Part shown: in pieces, positions 1-7,870 of the stretch
Position numbering within the stretch: position 1 is the first letter of the stretch
Layout: every line of letters starts with the position of its first letter
Source: JAAYUD01 sp963676865
GTDB taxonomy: Bacteria; Bacteroidota; Bacteroidia; Bacteroidales; Bacteroidaceae
DNA: 64,000 nt
Direction of reading: 5' to 3'
Assembly: GCA_963676865.2 (NCBI GenBank)
Contig: CAXXSS010000001.1
Location: 2,852,001-2,916,000, forward strand
Program-made: the position numbers and the translations under genes
Notes under the pieces: model-generated
Told to the model about the DNA's origin: nothing
Seen by the model: only the letters and a program-made list of their open reading frames with translations
Databases searched by the model: none

Positions 1-55
1 GAGCATTTATTTAGAAATAGTTTTAATATCTTTACGTAATAAAAATAGAAATAAT

Positions 56-1282
56 ATGAATCAGTTAGTAGAACGCTTTTTAAAGTATGTAAGTTATGAT
101 ACGCAAAGCGATGAACTTACTGGCCTTACTCCGAGTACTCCGGGGCAAATGGTCTTTGCTAATTATTTAAAGTCGGAATTAGAATCTTTGGGCTTTTCCG
201 AAATAAGTCTTGACGAAAATGGATATCTCTTTGCTACTTTGCCTGCTAATACCGATAAGCAAATTCCTGTTATCGGGTTTATTGCTCATATGGACACAAG
301 TCCTGATATGAGTGGAAAGAATGTTTCTCCTCGAATTGTCGAGAAATATGATGGTAAAGATATTGTGTTGTGTGCAGAAGAAAATATTATTCTTTCTCCG
401 AAACAGTTTCCAGAATTATTGGACCATCAGGGAGAAGATATTATTGTTACGAATGGAAAAACTTTATTGGGCGCTGACGATAAGGCTGGTATTGCCTCTA
501 TTGTTTCTGCATTGGTCTATTTGAAAGAGCATCCTGAAATAAAACATGGTAAAGTTCGCATAGGTTTCAATCCTGATGAAGAAATAGGTGTTGGCGCTCA
601 TAAATTTGACGTTGAGAAGTTCGGTTGTGAATGGGCTTATACGATGGATGGTGGAGAATTGGGTGAATTGGAATACGAGAATTTTAATGCTGCTTCTGCA
701 AAGATTTCTTTTAAAGGATGTAATGTCCATCCGGGATATTCCAAACATAAAATGGTGAATTCTATTCGGGTTGCCAATCAATTTATTGAAATGTTGCCTC
801 GGCATGAGACTCCCGAACATACCGAAGGTTATGAAGGATTTTATCATTTGGTAGGTATTAAAGGCGATGTGGAGAATACTGTATTGAATTATATTATCAG
901 AGATCATAATCGCAACCGCTTTGAAGATCGTAAGAAAGAAGTGTTGCACTTGGTGCGTAAAATAAATGCAGAATTCGGCGAAGGAACCGCTATAGTAGAA
1001 TTGCATGATCAGTATTATAATATGCGAGAGCAGATTGAACCTGTGATGCATGTCGTTGATATTGCATACAAAGCAATAGAGAAAGCTGGTATTCCGCCTA
1101 AAGTGCAACCCATTCGTGGTGGTACGGATGGCGCACAACTGTCTTTCAAAGGATTGCCTTGCCCAAATATCTTTGCCGGTGGATTAAATTTTCATGGGCG
1201 CTATGAGTTTTTACCTATTCCAAACCTATTGAAAGCGAAAGATACAATATTAAATATAATTCAATTAACTGCTAATAAATAA
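56..1282 (+). CDS. pepT: Peptidase T (tripeptide aminopeptidase, M20B)
   Basis: Cytoplasmic zinc metallopeptidase that removes the N-terminal residue from tripeptides. The 408-residue length is normal for PepT. Visible M20 metal and catalytic residues are H78 and D80 in GFIAHMDTSPD, the D141-D142 pair in LLGADDKAG, and E175/E176 in FNPDEEIGVGAH. The C-terminal PIRGGTDGAQLSFKGLPCPN segment with the following FHGRYEF is typical of PepT rather than other M20 enzymes. The ATG at 56 gives the complete N-terminus. gcvT follows 21 bases downstream on the same strand and is probably cotranscribed. The 55 bases before the start show only a weak promoter-like TATCTTTA. Identification is confident. Confidence 0.96.
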   Translation: MNQLVERFLKYVSYDTQSDELTGLTPSTPGQMVFANYLKSELESLGFSEISLDENGYLFATLPANTDKQIPVIGFIAHMDTSPDMSGKNVSPRIVEKYDGKDIVLCAEENIILSPKQFPELLDHQGEDIIVTNGKTLLGADDKAGIASIVSALVYLKEHPEIKHGKVRIGFNPDEEIGVGAHKFDVEKFGCEWAYTMDGGELGELEYENFNAASAKISFKGCNVHPGYSKHKMVNSIRVANQFIEMLPRHETPEHTEGYEGFYHLVGIKGDVENTVLNYIIRDHNRNRFEDRKKEVLHLVRKINAEFGEGTAIVELHDQYYNMREQIEPVMHVVDIAYKAIEKAGIPPKVQPIRGGTDGAQLSFKGLPCPNIFAGGLNFHGRYEFLPIPNLLKAKDTILNIIQLTANK

Positions 1283-1303
1283 ATTAAAAACAACCATCTA
1301 AAG

Positions 1304-2398
1304 ATGAAAACAACTCCGTTTACCGAAACCCATATTGCTCTGGGAGCAAAAATGGAAGATTTTGCAGGCTATAATATGCCTATTCAGTACAAAAAAGGTA
1401 TTATTGAAGAACACATGGCTGTTGTGAATAGCATAGGCGTGTTTGACGTCTCTCATATGGGAGAATTCTGGGTAAAAGGTCCGCAGGCATTGCCTTTTTT
1501 ACAAACGATCACTTCCAATAATGTAGCAACTCTTACTCCTGGAAAAATTCAATATTCTTGTTTCCCTAATGAACAAGGCGGTATCGTTGATGATCTTTTA
1601 GTCTATTGTTACGAGTCTGAGAAATATTTGCTTGTAGTAAATGCTGCTAATATTGAAAAGGATTGGAATTGGTGTGTCTCTCATAACGAACAAGGGGCAG
1701 AACTCGAGAATTCTTCCGATCGTATGGCTCAACTCGCTATTCAAGGTCCTAATGCTATTAAAGCATTACAGAAGTTGACAGACATTGATCTTTATAACAT
1801 ACCTTATTATACTTTTGTGGTGGGAGAAATCGCGAATATTCCCAATATCATTATATCAAATACCGGTTATACAGGTGCCGGAGGCTTTGAACTTTATTTC
1901 TATCCGGAAGTTGCTCTAAAGATATGGAATGCGATATTCGAAGCTGGCGCAGAATTTGATATTCAGCCTGTAGGGCTTGGAGCTCGTGATACACTTCGGT
2001 TGGAAATGGGCTTCTGTCTTTATGGTCACGATTTAAATGATACGACGTCACCTATTGAAGCGGGGTTAGGTTGGATTACTAAATTTGTTGACGGTAAGAA
2101 TTTTATAAACCGCGTAGCTCTTGAAAAGCAAAAGAATGAGGGTGTAGTTCGTAAACTTGTAGGCTTTAAGATGATTGATCGCGGTATTCCTCGCCAACAC
2201 TATGTGTTACTTAATGCAGAAGGTGATCAAATAGGAGAGGTTACTAGCGGTACGATGTCTCCAGTTCTTAAGCAAGGAGTAGGCATGGGGTATGTAAAGC
2301 CTGAATATAGTAAGATTGGTACAGAAATCTATATTGACAATCGTGGACGTAAGTTGAAAGCAGAAGTTGTTAAGCCTCCTTTCCGTCCAAAAAACTAG
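1304..2398 (+). CDS. gcvT: Glycine cleavage system T protein (aminomethyltransferase)
   Basis: Transfers the methylene group from the aminomethyl-lipoyl H protein to tetrahydrofolate, releasing ammonia, in the glycine cleavage complex. The 364-residue length fits GcvT. Family landmarks seen are the N-terminal GVFDVSHMGEFWVKGP segment, GYTGAGGFELYF, GLGARDTLRLEMGFCLYGHD with the folate-site region, and the C-terminal GEVTSGTMSPVLKQGVGMGY. No gcvH or gcvP is nearby, so the other subunits are encoded elsewhere. It follows pepT by 21 bases and is closed by a strong hairpin terminator at 2428. No glycine riboswitch is visible in the short gap upstream. Confidence 0.96.
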   Translation: MKTTPFTETHIALGAKMEDFAGYNMPIQYKKGIIEEHMAVVNSIGVFDVSHMGEFWVKGPQALPFLQTITSNNVATLTPGKIQYSCFPNEQGGIVDDLLVYCYESEKYLLVVNAANIEKDWNWCVSHNEQGAELENSSDRMAQLAIQGPNAIKALQKLTDIDLYNIPYYTFVVGEIANIPNIIISNTGYTGAGGFELYFYPEVALKIWNAIFEAGAEFDIQPVGLGARDTLRLEMGFCLYGHDLNDTTSPIEAGLGWITKFVDGKNFINRVALEKQKNEGVVRKLVGFKMIDRGIPRQHYVLLNAEGDQIGEVTSGTMSPVLKQGVGMGYVKPEYSKIGTEIYIDNRGRKLKAEVVKPPFRPKN

Positions 2399-2427
2399 AA
2401 TGAAATTAAGAAAATAATAATGTGTTT

Positions 2428-2457
2428 CCCCGATTGATCTTCAATCGGGGCTTTTTG
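2428..2457 (+). terminator. Intrinsic terminator of pepT-gcvT
   Basis: A perfect 10-bp stem CCCCGATTGA / TCAATCGGGG with a 3-base loop is followed by CTTTTTGTTT, 30 bases after the gcvT stop codon. Confidence 0.9.
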
Positions 2458-2589
2458 TTTCCAATAAAGATAGACAAAGAATGTTCGAATCTGTGAGAAG
2501 AAAAGTTGTAAATAAATTATTCAAATATTTGCTGGCACATTTTATAATTATTATTAATGGAACTACAATGTCTTTCATCACACGAAAAA

Positions 2590-2717
2590 CACAGACGTAT
2601 GTCGCAGCCATAAGTAACGTTAGTTACTGCGGTAACTAACGTTACTTATCATGACAACTAACGTTAGTTTCTTCTGCGACATACGTTAGTTATCGCGGTA
2701 ACATACGTTAGTTTTTT
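2590..2717. repeat. Intergenic mosaic of palindromic repeats
   Basis: The 505-base gap between gcvT and the hexosaminidase gene holds no gene. It contains a perfect inverted repeat at 2610-2649 (18-bp arms, loop TGCG, built from GTAACGTTAGTTAC), then the perfect palindrome AACTAACGTTAGTT at 2656-2669, then two more copies of ACATACGTTAGTT spaced by TATCGCGGTA. The words CGTTAGTTACTGCGGTAAC and CATAAG recur in the gap near 38.4 kb, so this is one member of a dispersed family. The neighbouring genes converge here, so the hairpins could also stop transcription from either side. The remainder of the gap shows nothing recognisable. Confidence 0.85.
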
Positions 2718-2903
2718 TAGGTGCTAAGAATTGTACATTTTAGGCATCCTTTTACTTCTAATTTCACTATGAACCTGATTTTGGAAAAGAGCAATTATTT
2801 CTTTGAGAATAAGCCTGAATTGTTTAAAAATATGTCTTTAAAGTAGGCTACTAAACAACGCTTTTTAGTCAAATGACTTGCCACGAGCTGAGGAAAGAAT
2901 CGA

Positions 2904-5027
2904 TTAATGCCGGTTTACAATAATCTCGTCGGTAAATATCCAACCACCATAAGTATTGCTACTATGCGCCTGATAGCGGATATATCTGCCACTGGCATTT
3001 CCTTTCCATGTATAACTTTTTATAAAGAAATTGGGATCTTTGTCCACTTTGAATTCTTGCTTATCTATTTGTTTGAAGTTTACGCCATCGTCTGAGGTAG
3101 AAATAATTATTTCTGCGGGAGCAAAAACATAAGGGCCTGATGATTGCATAAAGTCGGCACTTATATCATGTATATCGATTGTTTTTTCCATATCGATGGT
3201 TACATCCACTTTATCGTGCGCTATAAACCCTTGCCATGCACCATCTCCATAACTCCAATCGCCACGCTTGCCATCAGTAAGAGTTGAGTCTCCATTGGCT
3301 TTGTAACGTTGGCTATAAGGAGAATTGTACACCACTTTTTTGCCTATAGCATCATGCATGATCAAATTCATTGATTCTTTGCGGTGTCCTTCTTCTTGTT
3401 CTACGTCAAATACATTATACCCTTTTAAAGCAAGGTACTTGTTGGCTTCAAAAACACGATCCCTAAAATTCTGATAAGTGCGCCCAGCAACATCAGGGTT
3501 TGTCCATCCAATCTCAGAAATTGCTAATATCCTAGGAAATGTCATATATTCAGCATGTCTTGAAGTGGTAATGTGCTCTGTCCATAAATTTGCTTGTAGC
3601 CCATCAATATATAAAGAAGCCGATGTGTTTTTTAAACTGTCAGGTATAGGCTCATAAGAATAAACTTTATCAAGTGGAAGATATCCACCATTAGAAGTTG
3701 GTTGCTTTTCAGGAGCATCTTGTACATTATTAATGTAGCAATATGCTTCGGGTGTCATGATTGCATGATGCCCGGCCTTGGCTGCTTCTATTCCTCCTTG
3801 CTCACCACGCCAAGACATCACTGTGGCTCTTGAGGCCAATTTACCTTCTAATATTTCGTCCCATCCAAGCAGTTTACGGCCGCGAGAATTGAGGAATCTT
3901 TCTATTCGGCATATTAGGTAACTTTGTAGTTCTTCTTCATTTTTCAAATGCTCGTCTTTCATCCTTTTCTGACATAACGGACATGTTTTCCATGCATTTT
4001 TTCCTGCTTCGTCGCCACCAATATGTATGTATTCTGATGGAAAAAGTTTAATAACTTCCTTCAATACGTTTTCTAAAAAACGAAATGTGATCTCTTTACC
4101 TATACAAAATTCTCCATTTTGATAAGGTTTGCCCGAACACGATAATTCAGGATAAGCATAAAGCACTTCTTCGCTATGTCCTGGCATTTCTATTTCTGGG
4201 ATGATGTTAATATGGCGTAGAGCTGCATATTTGACTATTTCCTTAATATCATGTTGAGTATAATATCCGCCATAACCTTCTTTATTGTCTTTTTTGCAAT
4301 AAAGTCTATTACCATTTACCCACCATTTATTCCAATCCGATTCTGTACGGTAGGCTGCCTCTTCAGTTAATTTCGGATATTTTTTTATCTGTATTCTCCA
4401 TCCTGCAGCATCTGTTAGATGTAGATGAAAGTAGTTTACTTTGAAGTAAGCTAGTGCATCAATTTGTTTAAAAATAAATTCTTTCGGAAAAAAATGACGT
4501 GAAACATCAAGCATAAGCCCGCGATATTTAAAGCGCGGATAGTCAATGATCTCTGCACACGAAACGCTATATGTCGTCGCTGAAGTGTGTTGGGTAAGTT
4601 GTAATAGAGACTGTATGCCATAGAATAGGCCTATTGCATCTGATGCTGTAATTTCTATTTGTTCAGAAGAAATATTGAGCGTATATTTTTGTTTGTCGAT
4701 ATCGGAAGAATTCTTACCTTTTTCATTTTTCTTTTCTGTAATGATATTTAGTTTGATGATGTTTTTGTTCTCCTTTGCTCCGCCGATTAAGAATTCATGG
4801 GGTAGAGTTTGCAAATATTTTCGCATCATTCGTTTATCTTTTCCTTTCAGATTCATGTAAAGTTTAGTGGTCTCATTTATAATAAAATGACCCTCTTTTA
4901 TTTTCATTGATTGTGGAAGTGGAATGATTGACTGTGATTTCACAGGAACAGGTTTATAACATAGATAGATGATGATGCATATTGATAAAATAGAAAACCT
5001 ATTGATGTAATGACTAATGATCTTCAT
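2904..5027 (-). CDS. Beta-N-acetylhexosaminidase (GH20) with C-terminal discoidin-like domain
   Basis: Secreted exo-hexosaminidase releasing terminal GlcNAc/GalNAc from glycans. A hydrophobic N-terminal segment (about residues 10-32) acts as a signal peptide, so the protein is periplasmic or surface-attached. Next comes a GH20 N-terminal alpha/beta domain (about 33-160), then the GH20 barrel. The barrel starts at YPRFKYRGLMLDVSRHFFP and includes the catalytic pair D339-E340 in HIGGDEAGKNAW and the conserved NLWTEHI near the barrel end. Residues from about 570 form an F5/8-type-C-like beta-sandwich ending in GRYIRYQA. The 707-residue length fits secreted Bacteroides GH20 enzymes. It lies 253 bases downstream of the phase-variable small genes in the same direction and could receive readthrough from them. 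A candidate promoter of its own lies at 5113. Confidence 0.94.
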   Translation of the reverse strand: MKIISHYINRFSILSICIIIYLCYKPVPVKSQSIIPLPQSMKIKEGHFIINETTKLYMNLKGKDKRMMRKYLQTLPHEFLIGGAKENKNIIKLNIITEKKNEKGKNSSDIDKQKYTLNISSEQIEITASDAIGLFYGIQSLLQLTQHTSATTYSVSCAEIIDYPRFKYRGLMLDVSRHFFPKEFIFKQIDALAYFKVNYFHLHLTDAAGWRIQIKKYPKLTEEAAYRTESDWNKWWVNGNRLYCKKDNKEGYGGYYTQHDIKEIVKYAALRHINIIPEIEMPGHSEEVLYAYPELSCSGKPYQNGEFCIGKEITFRFLENVLKEVIKLFPSEYIHIGGDEAGKNAWKTCPLCQKRMKDEHLKNEEELQSYLICRIERFLNSRGRKLLGWDEILEGKLASRATVMSWRGEQGGIEAAKAGHHAIMTPEAYCYINNVQDAPEKQPTSNGGYLPLDKVYSYEPIPDSLKNTSASLYIDGLQANLWTEHITTSRHAEYMTFPRILAISEIGWTNPDVAGRTYQNFRDRVFEANKYLALKGYNVFDVEQEEGHRKESMNLIMHDAIGKKVVYNSPYSQRYKANGDSTLTDGKRGDWSYGDGAWQGFIAHDKVDVTIDMEKTIDIHDISADFMQSSGPYVFAPAEIIISTSDDGVNFKQIDKQEFKVDKDPNFFIKSYTWKGNASGRYIRYQAHSSNTYGGWIFTDEIIVNRH

Positions 5028-5112
5028 GGTCTGAAATGATTAAAAAATAATTTCAATAAATAATACAAAGGAACATCCCTGAAAAGAAATTCTCTTCGTT
5101 TTGTTGTTAGTA

Positions 5113-5143
5113 CAAAGGTAAGTATTTTAACTGAAAGTCAATA
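5113..5143 (-). promoter_or_regulatory. Candidate promoter for the GH20 gene
   Basis: On the minus strand TACCTTTG (5113-5120) matches the Bacteroides -7 box, identical to that of the rRNA operon below. The expected -33 box is only TTGA-like, so the assignment is tentative. It would give a leader of about 80 bases before the GH20 start. Confidence 0.4.
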
Positions 5144-5280
5144 GTAAAACAAAAAATATTATTATCTGTTTTTAACTATTATAGGAGAGTGAAATAGCTT
5201 TAATCTTGTTTATATCTAAGTGTTTGACTTTTCCAAATTTTTTTGATAAAATTCAAAACAGCCTAATGAATTGAAAATTA

Positions 5281-5661
5281 TTATTTGTTTTCCATCTTTA
5301 AGTCGTTTATTGTTTGAATAAGTCTTTGAGGTTCAAAATTCGTTGATTTTATTTTTGTTAACTGGACATTCGATAACGTTAATGGAGTATATTTATTAGG
5401 CATTCGGAGACATCTAATATAAGGAGCTATCTTTAATAATTTAGAAAGTTCAGAAGTATTTATACAGATAAATATAATCATAGGAAGAATTGGAGTTAAA
5501 TGCCTTTCTGAGTTCCTATATGAAATGTCTTGCATTGGTAATAAAAATTCAATTTTCATTCCGCTCAGCAAATTGCATAACGTACTTTCTTTATATCTTT
5601 GTACTTGAATTACCAACCAGCTTTTGTCTGTCTTTTGAACAAATGATTCTTTTTGTATCAT
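5281..5661 (-). CDS. NusG-like protein with NGN domain only (UpxY-like, lacks KOW)
   Basis: The 126 residues resemble the N-terminal (NGN) half of UpxY, the NusG paralogue that keeps RNA polymerase processive through Bacteroides capsule operons. The match is by pattern: SWLVIQVQRYKES at the start, FLLPMQDISY, PILPMIIFICIN, then LRMPNKYTPLTLSNVQ, in the order and spacing of UpxY proteins. Full-length UpxY proteins are about 170-190 residues and carry a C-terminal KOW domain; here the chain stops about 30 residues after the NGN domain. No capsule genes follow, the next gene being GH20. It is the second of two small genes downstream of the invertible promoter. It may be a remnant of a lost capsule locus or a short regulator acting in trans. 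Family call is moderate, function unproven. Confidence 0.6.
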   Translation of the reverse strand: MIQKESFVQKTDKSWLVIQVQRYKESTLCNLLSGMKIEFLLPMQDISYRNSERHLTPILPMIIFICINTSELSKLLKIAPYIRCLRMPNKYTPLTLSNVQLTKIKSTNFEPQRLIQTINDLKMENK

Positions 5662-5715
5662 ATTTATTTTTTTTTATATTGTAAATGAAAAAAGATCTAT
5701 GTATATATAGTCTTT

Positions 5716-6060
5716 TTATTTCATTTTCATACGTAATGTAACTATCTGTCTAAGACCCGATGTCGTTTGTATACATACGCGAATATTTAAGACATCGCAC
5801 CATAAAAGATTGTATCTCTTCGGAGAAAAGCCCTTTATATAAAGTTTATTTTTATCGATGCGGATAAGTTCAAAGAAATAGGATATCATGCAAAAACTGT
5901 TTTCATCAATATCCGCATATTGCACCTGTTCAAAAGAATTCACTAATAATGAGGCATCAAGTAGAAAATAGTTTTTTAAATATTTTATAAAGGATAGACA
6001 GCATGTTTTTTCAACACGCCAAAAATTCTCTTTTTTTTCTATCTGTATTATTTGTTCCAT
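5716..6060 (-). CDS. Hypothetical protein, first gene after the invertible promoter
   Basis: 114 residues, starting with ATG 74 bases from the left recombination site. I do not recognise the family. There is no signal peptide or membrane segment. The chain is rich in Phe, Leu and Tyr, has four Cys residues, and ends in a basic tail (LRMKMK). In capsule loci UpxY is usually accompanied by the small inhibitor UpxZ, so this position invites that comparison, but I see no motif that proves it and the gene order differs (it precedes the UpxY-like gene). The gap to the NusG-like gene is 54 bases. No leftward consensus promoter lies upstream in the present orientation of the invertible segment, so the gene is predicted to be silent or weakly expressed as sequenced. 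Confidence 0.5.
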   Translation of the reverse strand: MEQIIQIEKKENFWRVEKTCCLSFIKYLKNYFLLDASLLVNSFEQVQYADIDENSFCMISYFFELIRIDKNKLYIKGFSPKRYNLLWCDVLNIRVCIQTTSGLRQIVTLRMKMK

Positions 6061-6134
6061 CCTTTACGCCTAAGCTTTTGTCATAATAAAATGATCAACT
6101 TCATTTACTTCTTTCGATGAGTAATATTGGCTCC

Positions 6135-6162
6135 GTTACTTATTAGGTAACGGATTTATAAT
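6135..6162 (+). repeat. Left inverted repeat (recombination site) of invertible segment
   Basis: 28 bases that are the exact reverse complement of 6396-6423. The outer part of the repeat and the adjoining two bases form a recombinase-like core: CCGTTAC (6133-6139), a 7-base spacer, and GTAACGG (6147-6153). Inverted 7-bp arms around a short spacer are typical of tyrosine-recombinase crossover sites. Confidence 0.85.
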
Positions 6163-6395
6163 ACTAAATGGCATCTAGAGAACCTTTATTGCTATTAGGT
6201 TAATATTTGTTTTATGATAAATTTGCTAATTAACCTCTTTAAGAAAGGAATATTATTTTGAATAAAAAATAGGAAATTTAGAGTGAAAAATTGGAATCGC
6301 TTTTTCATCACACTAAAGCTTGTAATGGGATGATATGAAGAAAGCCTTGTTTTTTTTGTTTATATTAATTCTTTTGTTTACATTTGCGAAAATAA
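6163..6395. promoter_or_regulatory. Invertible DNA segment carrying one promoter, now in the rightward (OFF) orientation
   Basis: The 233-bp segment between the two 28-bp inverted repeats contains no gene. It holds one full Bacteroides promoter on the plus strand, at 6355-6386. On the minus strand no TAnnTTTG box occurs inside the segment. As sequenced, the promoter points right, antisense to the recombinase gene and away from the two small genes at 5281-6060. Inversion would place the promoter about 110 bases upstream of the gene starting at 6060. This is the standard design of phase-variable promoters in Bacteroides capsule and surface loci; the ON/OFF assignment is inference from promoter direction. 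Confidence 0.8.
6355..6386 (+). promoter_or_regulatory. Consensus promoter inside the invertible segment
   Basis: TTTG (6355-6358), exactly 20 bases, then TACATTTG (6379-6386): a perfect match to the Bacteroides -33/-7 pattern. The predicted start point lies at about 6393, just inside the right inverted repeat. Confidence 0.8.
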
Positions 6396-6423
6396 ATTAT
6401 AAATCCGTTACCTAATAAGTAAC
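6396..6423 (-). repeat. Right inverted repeat (recombination site) of invertible segment
   Basis: Exact reverse complement of 6135-6162. The core is CCGTTAC (6405-6411), spacer CTAATAA, GTAACAG (6419-6425), so one arm base differs from the left core outside the 28-bp identity. Confidence 0.85.
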
Positions 6424-6483
6424 AGCGTTTTTTTATATTACCGCATTCATTTTTGTAGGCAGAAAGTATCATGTTTGTTTTAC

Positions 6484-7419
6484 TCATACTAGATTACTGA
6501 CAAATCGATAGTTCTTTTCGTTTATTTTTGTTCGTTCTGTGATATTGAAACCTTTTAGATAAATTTGAGTTGTCTTTATTGACTTATGCCCTAATGATTC
6601 GCTTATCATTTCGATGGGTACACCTAAATTTTTAGCGATTGTTGCCCACGAATGTCTGAATGTATAAGATGAAATGGGGACATTAGTCATTTTGAAGGTG
6701 TCGGCAAGTCTTTTTAGGTTGGTGTTGAATTTACGTAATGCTGTTTGGTATTCTATATATCCTTCTTTGGTACGTTTAGAGTAATTGCCACTTAATATAG
6801 AGAATAAATAATGATGTTGAGCAGAGTTATTTTCTTTTTTTTCTAAGTGATGTACAAATTTGTATGCAGAATTTAAAATCGTAACATCTATAGGTGTTCC
6901 TGTTTTTACCCTGCAATAATCTAGTGTACCATTTTTTAAATTTGATTTTTCCATGTGGGCAAAATCAACGAAAGACATTCCGCTAAATTGAAATAGTAAG
7001 TTTGCTATCTGTTGCGTTTTGTCTAATTCTTTATCATTAGTCTTTCCATATAATAATTTATGAAGGTCTTTGGGCGAAATAGCTTTTTTATGGGTGCTGT
7101 CTATTCCTGTATATACATCATGAAACAAGCGATGAACGTACGGTGCTAAGTTAGCGTCTATTGCTCTGTTATAGATGCTGCGGAGCATTCTCATGTAAGT
7201 CGAAATCGTATTTAGTTTTTTATGATGATCCAATAGAAACTGATAATAGAGTTTTAGGCTTTCTCGGTTAATTTGTTGGAAAGAAACCGCTTTTGTTCCG
7301 CAAAACTCTGTGAAAGATCTTAGAGCATTGCTGTAAATATGCGCTGTTGAATACCTACCTTCTAATTCCAATTGGTTGATACGTTCACTTGCAAAACTGG
7401 TTAAACTGTTTTTTTTCAT
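6484..7419 (-). CDS. Tyrosine recombinase (site-specific integrase family)
   Basis: 311-residue recombinase lying 60 bases from the invertible promoter, and therefore the likely inverting enzyme. An N-terminal SAM-like core-binding domain (about residues 5-100) is followed by the catalytic domain. The beta-hairpin lysine is in CRVKTGTPIDV. Box II is SSYTFRHSWATIAK, where Ser replaces the first His as is common in this Bacteroides group. The box LGHKSIKTTQIYL ends with the nucleophile Tyr at position 287. The oddity is box I: the family usually has an Arg in an xRGMxFxD setting, but here it reads QFSGMSFVDF with Ser146 (codon at 6982-6984, AGC, one base from an Arg codon). If the alignment is right the first catalytic Arg is missing and activity may be lost or weak. 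There is no mobile-element context. Confidence 0.88.
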   Translation of the reverse strand: MKKNSLTSFASERINQLELEGRYSTAHIYSNALRSFTEFCGTKAVSFQQINRESLKLYYQFLLDHHKKLNTISTYMRMLRSIYNRAIDANLAPYVHRLFHDVYTGIDSTHKKAISPKDLHKLLYGKTNDKELDKTQQIANLLFQFSGMSFVDFAHMEKSNLKNGTLDYCRVKTGTPIDVTILNSAYKFVHHLEKKENNSAQHHYLFSILSGNYSKRTKEGYIEYQTALRKFNTNLKRLADTFKMTNVPISSYTFRHSWATIAKNLGVPIEMISESLGHKSIKTTQIYLKGFNITERTKINEKNYRFVSNLV

Positions 7420-7475
7420 CTCTTTATTTTTATGTATGTGATAAATTAAAATATTTTCTACACTAAAAGATCTAT

Positions 7476-7505
7476 TTCAGAATAAGATTAGAATGTTATT
7501 CTGAA
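7476..7505. promoter_or_regulatory. Inverted repeat upstream of the recombinase gene
   Basis: Perfect 10-bp arms TTCAGAATAA / TTATTCTGAA with a 10-base spacer, centred about 70 bases before the recombinase start. Size and position fit an operator. It shares no sequence with the promoter-flanking repeats. The rest of 7420-7817 shows nothing recognisable. Confidence 0.4.
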
Positions 7506-7817
7506 TGCGTATATTTATTATGATAAAGTTATCAAATAGTAAATAAAGGCATATAGATTTTGATTTTGCAAAGAAAAAACATTCTTTGATACTGAGCAAA
7601 TATTTGTTGGAAATTGCATTTTTTGTTATTGCGAAAGTTAAACTTCTGTTTTAAATTATAGCTTCCTTAAAAGAATAGTTCTGAACTTGACGAATATTCA
7701 GCAAATAAGGATATTGATTCAAATAAGATTGTATGTTCTATGCTTGTTTATAAAATTTCTGTTTTGATAGTTAATTTCCTCTCGGATAATATGAAATGCA
7801 ATTTTTACCGTTTATTT

Positions 7818-7848
7818 TTTGTATTGAGCTTGGCTTGTATTATCTTTG
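7818..7848 (+). promoter_or_regulatory. Promoter of the GHL10-like gene at 7871
   Basis: TTTG (7818-7821), 19 bases, TATCTTTG (7841-7848): full Bacteroides consensus. The predicted start point near 7855 leaves a leader of about 16 bases to the ATG at 7871 and excludes the upstream in-frame ATG at 7796. Confidence 0.75.
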
Positions 7849-7870
7849 TCCTGCACTAAGAAACGAAAGT

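Noticed and set aside
464..1138. 224-codon minus-strand frame inside pepT
   Set aside because: Shadow of a well-supported gene with no recognisable protein features.
1283..1303. Glycine riboswitch before gcvT
   Set aside because: Only 21 bases separate pepT and gcvT, too short for the aptamer.
2399..2717. CRISPR array
   Set aside because: The repeats are palindromic mosaics with irregular spacing, no regular unique spacers and no cas genes anywhere in the window.
6484..7419. Recombinase as a marker of a conjugative element or prophage
   Set aside because: No attachment-site duplication, tRNA target or phage and transfer genes nearby; the adjacent inverted repeats explain it better as an invertase.
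7796..7870. Upstream ATG extending the GHL10-like protein by 25 residues
   Set aside because: It lies before the consensus promoter at 7818-7848 and would bury the signal peptide.
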